Notes under the pieces: generated by a model
The model's database searches: none
What the model saw: the letters and a program-made list of their open reading frames with translations, nothing else
What the model was told of the DNA's origin: nothing
Translations under genes and position numbers: made by a program
Shown here: piece by piece, positions 1-8,787 of the stretch
Layout of the letters: the number at the start of each line of letters is the position of its first letter
Numbering within the stretch: the first letter of the stretch is position 1
NCBI GenBank assembly: GCA_016987375.1
Contig: PJRA01000263.1
Coordinates: forward strand, 161,672 to 179,905
DNA: 18,234 bases
Origin: Brachionus koreanus
Taxonomy: Eukaryota; Rotifera; Eurotatoria; Ploima; Brachionidae
Reading direction: 5' to 3'

Positions 1-121
1 AAAAAAGTATGAAACTCAAAAGAAAATAAAACTTAAATATTCATCAAGATGAATGACTTTAAATTTTTACAAGAATCATTAGCGATTTGAGTGAGAGTTT
101 TTCCTCTTTATTTCTTAACCA

Positions 122-590
122 TTAACAATCAAAAGAATTTTCATTTAATTCAAATATCACTAATTCTGGCTTGAAAAGCAAATAAAAAATTATTTTCACA
201 CTAGAATCAAATGAAACGACAATGGTAATTAAAATTTTAAACAAAAATAGCTTCGAGGAATTCTTCATCAATTTGTCTGCATAGTTGCCGCAGTTTTTAC
301 CTTTAAAAAAAATTTGGATCTTTGATTGAACGATCGTTATAGCTATGATCCTGCTACTACGACCCAGCTTTTGGTATTTGAAACACCGATCATGCATTGT
401 ATTGAACCTGCATGCGGTTACTCTGATTCATAGGTATATACTTTTTATGTGTCCATCTTTGAATATTTAATTGAATATATCAGTGTCTGACATTAGTGCT
501 TTGATAAGCTTTGATTTTACACCAGTTGATTTTTGAACCATTCTGTGAGTATGGTCGATATCGTTGTTTGTTTTCAATTGGTTTTTAGAC
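122..590 (-). mobile_element. decayed LINE ORF1 (zinc-knuckle gag-like) remnant
   Basis: One minus-strand frame runs from about 590 to 122 with only two stops, near 457 and 428. Its second half reads RCFKYQKLGRSSR, then FFKGKNCGNYADKL. This resembles the paired CCHC zinc knuckles at the end of ORF1 in Jockey/CR1-type non-LTR retrotransposons (consensus-like RCFKCQKxGH), with several Cys/His positions lost. The preceding DIFN-stop-IFKDGHIK stretch fits the region just before the knuckles in such proteins. The 91-codon open part (397-122) would otherwise be called a hypothetical gene. I see no partner ORF2 next to it, so it is a detached, inactive piece. The family assignment is inference from motif spacing. 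Confidence 0.4.
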
Positions 591-1078
591 CTTTATGAGC
601 TTTTGTCAAAATTGTCATCCACATAATGTAGAGTCTGATAGTGTTTGTTTTTTTTTTTTTGAGATGTAATCCTCCAGGTTGAAGTTATCTTTGGACCATT
701 CATGAAATTTTTTTGATGCTTTTTAACTTGATTGTATTTACCTTGTCTGGTATTTCAGAGCCCTCGATATGAATATTTTCTGCATTATGTTCATGTGTTT
801 GCTTGATTTGATGAAGTTCAGGTTGATGTGGTTACGTTTAATGAATTTAATGAGATTGATTTTGTATCGATTTTAGGATAAGATTTTTTGGATAGTAATG
901 AAAGTTCAGAAAATATGGTTGTTACTGTTAATGATAGCTGTAATCATTTAGATTGGAATAGCTGTAGTCGTTAAAATTTAGATAACTGTAATTAATTGCT
1001 GTTTATGATTGAATAGGTTCATATTTAGGAACAGAGTTGTTTAAAAGTCCAAAATTAAAGTCTAAGTCTAGACCTTAA
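591..1078. other. AT-rich spacer, possible further transposon decay
   Basis: No intact gene is visible. On the minus strand, short open stretches in two overlapping frames lie around 660-800 (for example FHEWSKDNFNLEDYIS near 665-710). They could be the upstream part of the ORF1 relic at 122-590, but I cannot identify them. A T-homopolymer lies at about 649-660. Confidence 0.25.
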
Positions 1079-1236
1079 ATTCCAGCACTAGCAACGCTTG
1101 CACAAAAATTCTTATCGATTCCAGTTTTTCAGGACCAGTTTAAAGGTTATTTTTTAAATCTGGTATTTTCAGCCGGCCAAGATTAACTGCCAAAAACCTA
1201 GAAGACAATTTAATTTTTAGTAACATGAATTTAATC
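1079..1236 (+). mobile_element. hAT transposase C-terminal dimerisation-domain relic
   Basis: The plus strand reads IPALATLAQKFLSIPV, an internal stretch, VFSAGQD and a stop. After a shift it continues as LTAKNLEDNLIFSNMNL. This is the order of the hAT-family C-terminal dimerisation region: a 'FPxLAxLAxKxLSIPxTS' block, a 'xxERxFSxAG' block, then 'RLxxxNxExLxFLxxNL'. The piece is about 50 codons, has a stop and a frameshift, and lacks the ERxFS arginine region. No catalytic RNase-H part or terminal repeats are visible beside it. It is a dead fragment and gives no hint of current activity. Confidence 0.6.
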
Positions 1237-2104
1237 AGAGTTAATTAAAATAACTTTAGCCCAATCTTTGTCGGTCCAATTACGTCTTTCTTTACACTAT
1301 TTGTACAGTTTTTTTCTATCGCTGACAATTAGAAGCGGCTTTTTTACGGCAAAATACGACTTAATACCTTTCTTTGCAATAACTCTTAAAAAGTAATTTT
1401 TAGTTATTAATTACTTTTTCTTTAGCATTTTATTTATTGTATTTCTGTTTGGAGCTTTATATCCTGGGATCGGTAAGAATTGTTCTAAGAGCTTGAGTTG
1501 GCTTTTGACTTGCTAGGAGTACCTCTTGGTTCATCGTGAACCTTACCCAAATTTTTATTTGTCATTTATTTTTAATTTTTTATCCGTAAAAATGTATTTT
1601 AAAAATTCAAAATAATTCATATACCATTTTCATTTCAAATAAAAAAGTGCAATTTTAAATTCAAATAGATTTAATTTAATTATATTTACTAATTTTTATT
1701 TATTAAAGACAATTTTGTTAACAAATATACTTAAAGAAAATTAGCCTACCGTTGACCGTTAAATAACGGTAATTAGCGGTGTAAACGGTTTTAAAATTTT
1801 TTTAAAAGTTTATTATTTTTTGCATCAGCACTGATGTAGACTTACAAAAAAATGTTCTCATCTAAATCCACTAATAACGAAAGCGAAAATAACGGAACAA
1901 AAATTAAGAAATTTTAAAAAATAATATGGAATTTTTGATCACCATAATTTATTTTTTTACATAAAAAGCATTTCGTTATTTTTTTTCTAACGATTGATAG
2001 CGATAGCATACCTGGTCTTTCTTCTACAACAAATTTCAATAAGAGAAATCTAAAGTTTCGAAATACATATTTTAATCAAAAATTAAAAATAAAAGCTAAA
2101 TATT
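1237..2104. other. AT-rich intergenic spacer downstream of MAEA
   Basis: No coding region is recognised. The only local structure seen is a short palindrome at 1755-1770 (ACCGTTA, AA, TAACGGT) inside a cluster of related ACGGT words at 1748-1788. It could be a subterminal transposon repeat, but nothing ties it to the hAT relic. Confidence 0.3.
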
Positions 2105-2110
2105 TTTATT
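2105..2110 (-). terminator. poly(A) signal AATAAA for the MAEA gene
   Basis: The plus strand reads TTTATT, so the transcript strand has AATAAA about 93 nt downstream of the MAEA stop codon at 2203-2205. It is the nearest canonical hexamer after the stop. Confidence 0.6.
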
Positions 2111-2202
2111 TACAGTAAAAACAAAGAACACAATATTTAAATCAATAGTAGACAAAGTTTTAATCAAAACAAAATAGTGATCAAATTGTAATCAAAAAAT
2201 AC

Positions 2203-3433
2203 TTAGAGTATAAAAACTTTTTGCACTTCACCATATTCAAATGTTTCTTTACTTCGCGGACATCTTATTTTGCCATCGTTTTCACTCATGAGCTTTACCA
2301 ACGACTAGAAATATTTTATTTAAAAGAAAGTTTTTAAAAATTTCTTTTTAATTTTAAATTACATTGTATCCGTAAACATGTCCATTGGGAAGCATCATGG
2401 GCTGATTGTGTTCATTAATTGCTTCGCCAGTATACGCATCAATTAGCTTTGAGTTTGAACAATAGGCAAATGGCAGAGGCTTGGCTATCTGGTTAAAATT
2501 AGGATTGCACACAGGACAATTGTGATTGAGAACAGCGGTGACTTTTTGATAGCAAGTCGGCGTCTTCAGAGCCGACAAGCCCGACTGAAGAATCGTCTCC
2601 AGAGCTGACTGTTCTGGTATTTGATTTATTTTGTAATTTTCCTGTTTGAACAAACTGATCAAATAAGTCCATCGCGAGTCGGACAACAACTCTTGATTGC
2701 ACAAACTATCCGAGCATTTAACATAGGCCAACAAGACCATCGATTTTTGCACATCTACTAATTGATCTGGATTTAAATTAACAAAATATTTTCTGGCATG
2801 ATGAACCGCTTCTAAGCACTTTTGTTCGCGCACTAGTTCGATAAATTCTTGCTGTCTAAGCGTAAATTCAAGGTTGGAATTTATTTTCTTTAGCTTGGAC
2901 TTGTTCTCTATGCACCAGTTGAGACATCGCTGGGTCTCTCTGTTCTCGAGCGATTCGCATATTTCTTTTTCAATCAAAAATACATCAATGTTGGTCATCT
3001 GTTTAAGGCGTGCTTTTTCAGCTAGGCTTTCGGCACTTAAATAGTATGAATTGCGTAGAAAATAGTCGATGAGAATGCGGTCAAGACGGTTTTTGAAAAA
3101 CAACTTTCGGGTGGCCAAATCGGACGAGCTGTGGTCTTTGAGACTGTTGACTCTTTTTTTTAAAATTTCAATCAAGTCTTTTTCTTGATTGCGCATTTCA
3201 ATCGAACGCTTTTTTACTTGGTGCAATTTTTCGACCAAACTGCTCAATGATGCAACCAACTCGCTCTTTTGGCCAAGATCGGCCGACTTGGCCAATTTGT
3301 CTATTTGATTCATGCTTTGGTTTATTGATGAACAGTCGCGATCAATTGTTTTATGTACATTGCGGTAGAGCTTGTTCAAGTGTTCGTATGGCACCTTCAA
3401 AGTTGAATGCTCAATTATTTTCATATCATCCAT
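2203..3433 (-). CDS. MAEA: MAEA / GID9 subunit of the CTLH E3 ubiquitin ligase (two coding exons)
   Basis: The coding sequence is exon 1 at 3433-2363 (357 codons) and exon 2 at 2304-2203 (33 codons plus TAA), giving 390 aa against about 396 in human MAEA. The N-terminus has the family block STLKVPYEHLNK. A LisH domain lies at about residues 113-148 (DRILIDYFLRNSYYLSAESL), followed by CTLH and CRA regions (ESLENRETQRCLNWC; LEFTLRQQEFIELVREQ). A degenerate RING-GID lies at the C-terminus (CPVC at 306-309, C325, then MMLPNGHVYGYN). Exon 2 supplies the last block (IRCPRSKETFEYGEVQKVF), matching the end of the human protein. MAEA pairs with RMND5 to form the RING module that transfers ubiquitin in the nucleus and cytosol. 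The start is the ATG at 3433, in good context (CACAATGG). An upstream in-frame TTG at 3442 is not needed. Intron retention would end the protein at YGYNVI-stop. Confidence 0.93.
2305..2362 (-). other. 58-bp phase-0 intron in MAEA
   Basis: Read on the minus strand, the donor GTAATT follows the codon for the Asn of YGYN. The acceptor is TTTCTAG at 2305-2311. Splicing joins GYN to SLVKL, matching the human GYN-SLL junction, and restores the full C-terminus in phase 0. Confidence 0.9.
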
Positions 3434-3472
3434 TGTGCACAAAATAGTAAGAGATTATTGTGTTTATTATTT

Positions 3473-3484
3473 CTGAGAAAAAAA
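3473..3484 (-). promoter_or_regulatory. candidate 3' splice acceptor in the MAEA 5' leader
   Basis: On the minus strand a pyrimidine run ends TTTTTTTCTCAG at 3473, 39 nt upstream of the MAEA ATG. It looks like a strong acceptor. It could close a 5'-UTR intron or accept a trans-spliced leader, as is known in several invertebrate groups. There is no transcript evidence here. Confidence 0.4.
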
Positions 3485-3675
3485 TATTTTTCAAACCTTT
3501 TTTTATCTAATTTTTTATTAGAAATAAAATGTAAATTGAAGCTTTTAATAATTTTATTTTGTTGCAATAATAACCAGACATTTTTTGAAATTAGTTTTGT
3601 CCCAAGCAACATAAGTTCAGTCCGTTGGTTTAATATAGGAATAAATCTTTAATGAATTTGAGAATTTTAGAGATA

Positions 3676-3900
3676 TTAACATTAGAAGTACCAAGCATTT
3701 TTCAGGTTTTTTTAATTCATAAATATTTAAAAAAAAAAACTAAAATAATTTTATAAAGTAATATCATTTTTTAAAGAAAATTTCAAAATTAACATAATTC
3801 AGAAAAGATATATTTATTTGAAAAATCCATTTAAAAGATATGAGGATTTAAAAATTTTTCAAACGAGTCATTTTGACTCGTTTGGTGCTTCTAGTGTTAA
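3676..3900. mobile_element. short non-autonomous piggyBac-type element with TTAA target duplication
   Basis: TTAA at 3676-3679 and TTAA at 3897-3900 enclose 217 bp. The inner ends are inverted repeats: the left begins CATTAGAAGTACCAA, and the right, read inward, begins CACTAGAAGCACCAA, which is 13 of 15 identical. A TTAA duplication with a C(A/C)xTAGAA-type terminus is the hallmark of the piggyBac superfamily. The right end also has a subterminal perfect hairpin at 3860-3884. There is no coding capacity, so this is a MITE-like internal-deletion derivative that would need a transposase supplied elsewhere. Confidence 0.65.
3860..3884. repeat. 11-bp perfect hairpin in the right end of the piggyBac-type element
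   Basis: CAAACGAGTCA is followed by a TTT loop and TGACTCGTTTG, with all 11 positions complementary. It sits directly inside the right terminal repeat and is absent from the left end, so the two ends are asymmetric. Confidence 0.8.
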
Positions 3901-4702
3901 ACAAACCAGCAAATGTTTGCATAAGAAAAACAATTGTTTAAACAACCATCTGATATAGCACTATTGGCTCTTAATTCGGATTCAATTTTGGTATAGTATG
4001 CTCATTTATCTTGTTTCGGGTTTTGTCAAAGTTTATAATTATAATGCTTAGTTTATAATGTTTCATTGATTAAAAAATAAAAATTTAACCGGCTTTTCAT
4101 TTATTTAAATTAATAAATATAAAAAATCAATTTTTTCCAAAGTTTATGGAAAAATGTGGATTTAGTTTTTTAGTATTCACTTTTATGAAATATTAATTAT
4201 ATTTTAAAAAAAATTTGTGAAATTCATATGATTATTATATTTTTATTATTTTTAATGTAAAGTCTCTCAAACGTTTTTTAAGCTTTTACTCCCATATGAT
4301 ATGGAAGGTAAAGCTTTTGATGCTGCGAGTAATGAATCTTAATTATAAATAATAAATATTCAATTTCGAACAGGATTGTCTTTTTTTATTAATTGTGAGC
4401 CTTTAGAATACTGCACCTTACAATCCAATAGTATTGAGCGGTCTTATTAAAGAGATAAGTTCGTATGGTATTGTTGTTTTACGTCTGGTTATAAGTTTGT
4501 TTATGTTACAAAATTTTCCTGAACGAAATCAATTTGAGAAGTTATTAATTTAGGTAGATCAAAAAAAATTTCCTCTTTATTAGCTGATTTAAAAATTGCT
4601 AAATAAACTAACCTTGATGTGCAAAGCTGGCATATTTGGTTGGAGGAGGTTTCGATCAAGAGCATCTTTTGAGCTTACTTATTTATACAACAACAAAAAA
4701 AT
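3901..4702. other. AT-rich spacer with one imperfect hairpin
   Basis: No gene is recognised. An imperfect hairpin lies at about 4280-4316, with CCATAT-G-ATATGG at its tip and AAGCTTT/AAAGCTT at its base. The last ~60 bases (4640-4702) may hold badly decayed upstream RT sequence of the LINE that becomes readable at 4703, but I cannot follow the frame. Confidence 0.3.
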
Positions 4703-5793
4703 ATCACTAGTGGAGTTCATCAAGGTTCTGTCCTTGGTCCCATTTTATTCATTATATAAATAAATGATTTACTTGAAAGTATCCACAACAACTCGATAGC
4801 GTACGCTGATGACAACAAGATTATAACCACCATAATAGACTCTTCTTCAAATTAAAAGTTACAACTCGACATTGATAATATATGTGAGTGGTCACGAGAC
4901 TGGTCTGCTCAGCTTAATGTCGAAAAATGTAAAGTTGTCCATTTTGATCGTAAAAACTCAAAACATGATTACAAAATTGAGTCATTTCCACTTAATAAAT
5001 CAGTATGCGAAACAGGTCTCGGAATATATATCAAAAATGACCTAAAATGGGACACATAAATAAACTAAGTTACAGCTAAAGTAAATAGGATTTTGGGTAT
5101 GTTGAAGAAATCTCTTAGATATTCCAATGTTAACCACATTAAACTTCTGTACACTTCAATGGCCAGACCTCACTTAGAATTCGCCATAACCTCTTGGTGT
5201 CCTTACCTGAAAAAAGATATCGATATGATAGAAAAGATTCAACGGAGGGCTACTAAGTTACTTCCAAATTTAAAGCGCATGACTTACTCGACACGCTTAG
5301 CTAAATTCGGCATGACAGACCTAACTACGAGAAGATTGAGAGGAGATCTGATCCAGATGTTCAAGTTAAAAAATAAAATTGAGTTAGTTGAGTTTAAAAA
5401 AGGGTTAATCTTTGGTCAAAGTGGTCAAGTATGCGATTTAAGAAGGCATTCTAAGACTCTACATCATGAACAGATAAAAAACTGTTCCTCGCGTTTCGAT
5501 TTTTTCACCAATAGAGTTTGTAAATTGAGTGGAATGGATTACCGGAAGAAATAGTTAGTGCAAAAACGTTGAATATTTTAAAGTCGAAACTAGATGCATG
5601 GCTTGTGAAAAAAGAAGCGACTGCTATAGCTCATTAGAGCTCTGCTCGGGCATTTGTGAGGCTACTTGGTGGATCTATAGATATTAGTTGGTTTTACATA
5701 TTTTATTTTTAAATTATTTTATAAAAAAGCAAGCTTGTATTTATATTTCGAAGTCTAATTAAAATTCTAAAACAATTTTAATAAATTAATAAC

Positions 5794-6019
5794 AAATGTT
5801 TAAAACATTAAGAAAAGCAACTAATTAAAAACATTAAAGAATATCGTGGAATCACTATATCATCCTAATGTGCTACGTGTCAATCCACAAATAACCACCA
5901 AATGTTGAAAACCTTAAGAAAGATAAAATTGAAATAAATATTAAATAATTAAAAACAATAAAGAATATTGTGGAATCATTATATCATCACAATGTGCTAC
6001 GTGTCACTCCACACATTTT
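5794..6019 (+). repeat. two-copy tandem duplication in the 3' region of LINE A
   Basis: Copy 1 (about 5794-5893) and copy 2 (about 5900-6019) both run from AAATGTT(T/G)AAAA to a conserved block. That block contains AAAGAATAT(C/T)GTGGAATCA, TATATCATC, AATGTGCTACGTGTCA and TCCACA. Copy 2 has an extra ~15 bases of A/T in the middle. In each copy GTGGA and TCCAC could pair across ~35 nt. Confidence 0.8.
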
Positions 6020-6038
6020 TCCGAGTTGCAGTTCAACT

Positions 6039-6109
<71 letters not shown>
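6039..6109 (+). repeat. (TAC)n microsatellite, ~24 units
   Basis: This is a pure TAC/ACT trinucleotide array of 71 bp with no interruptions. It follows directly after a small hairpin (AGTTG, CAGTT, CAACT at 6024-6038). Many non-LTR elements end in a short tandem repeat, so this is probably the expanded 3' tail of LINE A. Confidence 0.95.
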
Positions 6110-6419
6110 ACTTAACTTTTTATTAAAGCACTTATGCTTTCTTAATATTATTCAAACATAGACTCAAAGTTCATTGAAAGTTCAAACATTGACTCATCCT
6201 TTTTTATTGCTATTTAAAAAAAATATATAGATTTCGAAACAAGTCACATCAAAAAATCATTGGTCAATTTGATGATTTATCCATGGTCTCCGCTAATTCA
6301 TCGATGAATCATCAACTAAGTTTTGACTGGTTGGTATTTTTCTACATTTTGCACATAAATTGCTGTTTTTTTTTAAATTTGAAAAATTTTGACCACGAGT
6401 TATGATCCAGTAGTTGAAG

Positions 6420-6575
6420 CATTTGAAGGATGTGTAGTTTTAATAATTTGCTTAACGCCTTTGTCGAAGGCATCAGAAAGCCATTAAGCTAATAAATGTC
6501 TGTGAGCTTCCTGATCATCCGTTGCAATAACTACGATTGCGTCGAGATAAACAATTTTAATGACGAGATCAATAC
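6420..6575 (-). mobile_element. possible Ty3/gypsy reverse-transcriptase scrap
   Basis: One minus-strand frame reads IDLVIKIVYLDAIVV, ATDDQEAHRHLLA, a stop, then WLSDAFDKGVKQ. This resembles the 'VYLDDIVV...EEHxxHLxxVLxRLxxxGVK' segment around the active-site YLDD of LTR-retrotransposon reverse transcriptase. One catalytic Asp would be replaced by Ala. Only about 50 codons are readable and nothing similar flanks them. A chance resemblance cannot be excluded. Confidence 0.35.
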
Positions 6576-7253
6576 TTTTGGTGTTTTAGCTGGATTTCAA
6601 ATAAAATTTAATACAATTTTTTTATTTTCAAATATTATTTTTGAGTAATTTTTGCTTTGGAAAATTAAATCGAATAATAACATTAAATTCAATTTTTAAT
6701 TAAAATTTTTTTTTTTTAAAACTTAATTCGAATATTTTTAAAATTAAAATTTTTATTCAAATAAATTAATTTTCAAGAATATTTAAAGAATATTAATTCT
6801 TTGACTTTTGTTCCAAAATTACACTTTTTCGTGAACTATTCTTCAAAAGAGTGGACACATTAGACATATTCAATTTTTTTTTCTAATTTCAAGATAAATC
6901 AACAGCACAGTGTCGATGTAAAAAGTTGACATCATCAAAAATTGTGCGCTGAAATGGATAAAGATAAATGTTCAAAAATGGTCATTTTGATATCAATGAA
7001 ACTTGAAAAAAAAATTAACCAATTTTTAATTAGCTTTAGAAAAAAAAACTTGGAACATAAAAAAAATCAAATTCTAAAATTAAGACCAAAATCAAATATC
7101 TATTTAGTTTTGCAGTTTAAATTTCAAGTTATTATAAAATTTTTAAGCCAATATAAATAAAAAAAAAACAAAAAACATTCTCTTCTTTTAAATAACAAAA
7201 GAACTAAAAAAGTTTTTTTTGTTTTAATTGCGGTCAAAAGAAGTTTTAGAATA
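6576..7253. other. AT-rich spacer and 5' flank of NUP35
   Basis: No gene is recognised. A 72-codon open frame at 6942-7160 is a Lys/Ile/Asn/Phe-rich product of very AT-rich DNA and is not convincing. TTTTAG at 7245-7250, just before the NUP35 ATG, could be a weak acceptor, but its pyrimidine tract is poor. Confidence 0.35.
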
Positions 7254-8357
7254 ATGATGATGTCATCACCAGAACCGATGACTTTGGGTTCTCCAACCCA
7301 GTCACCAGGTCAAAACAACAATGTCAATCAATTTTTGCCTCAATTTTTAATGGGCGATCAGCCCAGCCGACAAAATCAACAGATGAATCAATCAAAACTA
7401 TGGCAGTCAAATAACCCAACAAATTCACCACCCAGATCGCATCTTGGCTCGCATCTATTCCAAACACAATCAAGCCTTAGTCGCAGCTACTCTCTTAGTG
7501 CATACGATGCAAAATCACACCATGATCGACCCGAGTCAACATACGGCTCAAACTACAACCCAATCACACCTATTAATGAGCGAACTCTCGGCTCAACGTC
7601 CATTCTAGGCTCAAATTTAAACCAAACTCAAACCGCACCCAGCATTCCTGGCGGTCCACCAATCAATCGTCTGGCAGACTTGATGTCCAAGCCGACTTTT
7701 CCTACCTCAAACTCGAACATTTTCAATACGCCAAACGATTCGCGCAGCACATCGTTCTTTCAAGATACAAAGCCAGATTTACCCTTCACTCCAAACTCGC
7801 ATAGCAGAATATCACCTCCATCGCCAACTCAAATTGATCCATTCTATACTTATGGCGAGCAAATCAAAGTTGACGAAAAACTTGACGATACTTGGATAAC
7901 AGTTTTTGGCTTTCCACAATCAGCTACTAGCTATGTACTACAAGAGTTTTCGATTTACGGACAAATAGTCCGACACGCATCTACCCAAGGCAATTGGCTG
8001 CACATTCAATATCAGACTAAATTACAGGCACAGAAAGCTTTGAGCAAAAATGGCAAAGTGCTGGCCAATAACATAATGGTCGGTGTAATGAAATGCATAG
8101 ATAAGAGTGTCATGAGTGGACAGACGGCTTCGCATGAATTCCAACAAAAAGAAGAAATGGCTGACAATGTGAGCAAACTAAGAGGCTTTCCGTCAGGTGT
8201 CAAACTGGATCGTTCTCAGTCTTTGCGCACTGGAATTAGACCATTGGGACAATTCAACAGAAATCAAGAAACTCATGAAAAGACAAATGGTTTTAAGGTG
8301 CCAAAAAAAAATACTAACGTTTTATCCAAAGCAATGGAATACATGTTTGGCTGGTAG
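7254..8357 (+). CDS. NUP35: nucleoporin NUP35 (Nup53), complete single exon
   Basis: The product is 367 aa (human about 326), one of the scaffold nucleoporins linking the inner ring of the nuclear pore to the membrane. The N-terminus matches the family: MTLGSPTQSP and FLPQFLMGDQPS (residues 9-38). A long Ser/Asn/Pro-rich disordered region follows to about 190. The Nup35-type RRM (MPPN) lies at about 194-285, starting IDPFYTYG and DDTWITVFGFPQSA, then GNWLHIQYQTKLQAQKALS and MVGVMKCIDKSVM. The C-terminus LSKAMEYMFGW is the conserved amphipathic membrane-binding helix. Three ATGs in a row (7254, 7257, 7260) make the exact first residue uncertain by two. No frameshift or intron was seen. An AATAAA lies 28 nt after the stop. 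Confidence 0.95.
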   Translation: MMMSSPEPMTLGSPTQSPGQNNNVNQFLPQFLMGDQPSRQNQQMNQSKLWQSNNPTNSPPRSHLGSHLFQTQSSLSRSYSLSAYDAKSHHDRPESTYGSNYNPITPINERTLGSTSILGSNLNQTQTAPSIPGGPPINRLADLMSKPTFPTSNSNIFNTPNDSRSTSFFQDTKPDLPFTPNSHSRISPPSPTQIDPFYTYGEQIKVDEKLDDTWITVFGFPQSATSYVLQEFSIYGQIVRHASTQGNWLHIQYQTKLQAQKALSKNGKVLANNIMVGVMKCIDKSVMSGQTASHEFQQKEEMADNVSKLRGFPSGVKLDRSQSLRTGIRPLGQFNRNQETHEKTNGFKVPKKNTNVLSKAMEYMFGW

Positions 8358-8384
8358 AAATTATTCAATCTTACACATATGTTA

Positions 8385-8390
8385 AATAAA
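8385..8390 (+). terminator. poly(A) signal AATAAA for NUP35
   Basis: The first AATAAA after the NUP35 stop begins 28 nt downstream. A second copy lies near 8454. Confidence 0.65.
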
Positions 8391-8787
8391 TAGAGGATTT
8401 ATGTAAATTAATAAATTTTCAAAAATTAATATTTTTTTTGTAAGTTTTATTTTAATAAAGTTTAGTCTGTAAAATTATAGAGAGTAAAAATTGAAAAAAA
8501 AATTTAAATTCTATTAGACAATTTTTGAAATTATTTTTCTCAATAAAATTTCTCAAAATTTCTTAGTTAATTATAATTAGATATGGCGTTTTTTTTTTAA
8601 ATCTAAAAATATTTTTACAATATCTCAAAAAATGTCTAAATCGTGTCAGCTTCGTTCTAACACACTTTTCCAACTCACTTGTTATTATTTTATGTCCTAA
8701 ATAGCATAATAGAAAAACAAGAAATAAATGCTGATTTTTATTTTTCGTGCATAGTTTGACGCAAAGCTTTGTTTAATTAAAAGTGAG
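8391..8787. other. AT-rich spacer between NUP35 and the left inverted arm
   Basis: No gene is recognised. The last ~90 bases (about 8700-8787) show weak, gapped DNA similarity to the catalytic-Cys region of the Ulp1-like relic read from the opposite side (for example AATAAAT...GTG...). The left arm may therefore once have continued into a second, more decayed copy of that gene. Confidence 0.3.

Larger units (their letters stand above)
4703..6109 (+). mobile_element. LINE A: decayed non-LTR retrotransposon (RT palm to C-terminus, 3' UTR, (TAC)n tail)
   Basis: From 4703 one frame reads ITSGVHQGSVLGPILFII, a stop, then INDL and AYADDNK (the catalytic YADD of reverse transcriptase at about 4800). 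It continues with WSAQLNVEKCKVVHF, IYIKNDLKW, LLYTSMARPHLEFAITSW and RRATKLLP, typical of the RT thumb and C-terminal region of CR1/Jockey-group LINEs. In-frame stops lie at 4757, 4853, 5057 and 5066. A frameshift near 5530 moves to the last ~35 codons (LPEEIVSAKTLNILKSKLDAW), ending at 5637. The 5' half (endonuclease, RT fingers) is missing. A 3' UTR with a duplicated segment and a TAC-repeat tail follows, although the outer 3' boundary is inferred. LINE C below is the same broad type. Confidence 0.8.

Noticed and set aside
2499..3652. Open frames antisense to or overlapping the MAEA gene and its 5' flank
   Set aside because: Shadows of MAEA, or AT-rich leader translation with low-complexity content.
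4800..4815. CTGATGA sequence resembling a hammerhead ribozyme core
   Set aside because: It is the codons for the reverse-transcriptase YADD motif of LINE A; no matching GAAA core or stems nearby.
6039..6109. CRISPR-like or coding interpretation of the TAC array
   Set aside because: A pure trinucleotide microsatellite with no spacers and no flanking reading frame.
6942..7160. 72-codon open frame upstream of NUP35
   Set aside because: Its product is almost all Lys, Ile, Asn, Phe and Leu, as expected from random AT-rich DNA. No motif, no poly(A) signal of its own and no homology that I recognise.
7997..8385. Open frames overlapping the NUP35 coding region (minus 8203-8012, plus 8197-8385)
   Set aside because: Alternate-frame shadows of a gene with clear family identity; no motifs of their own.
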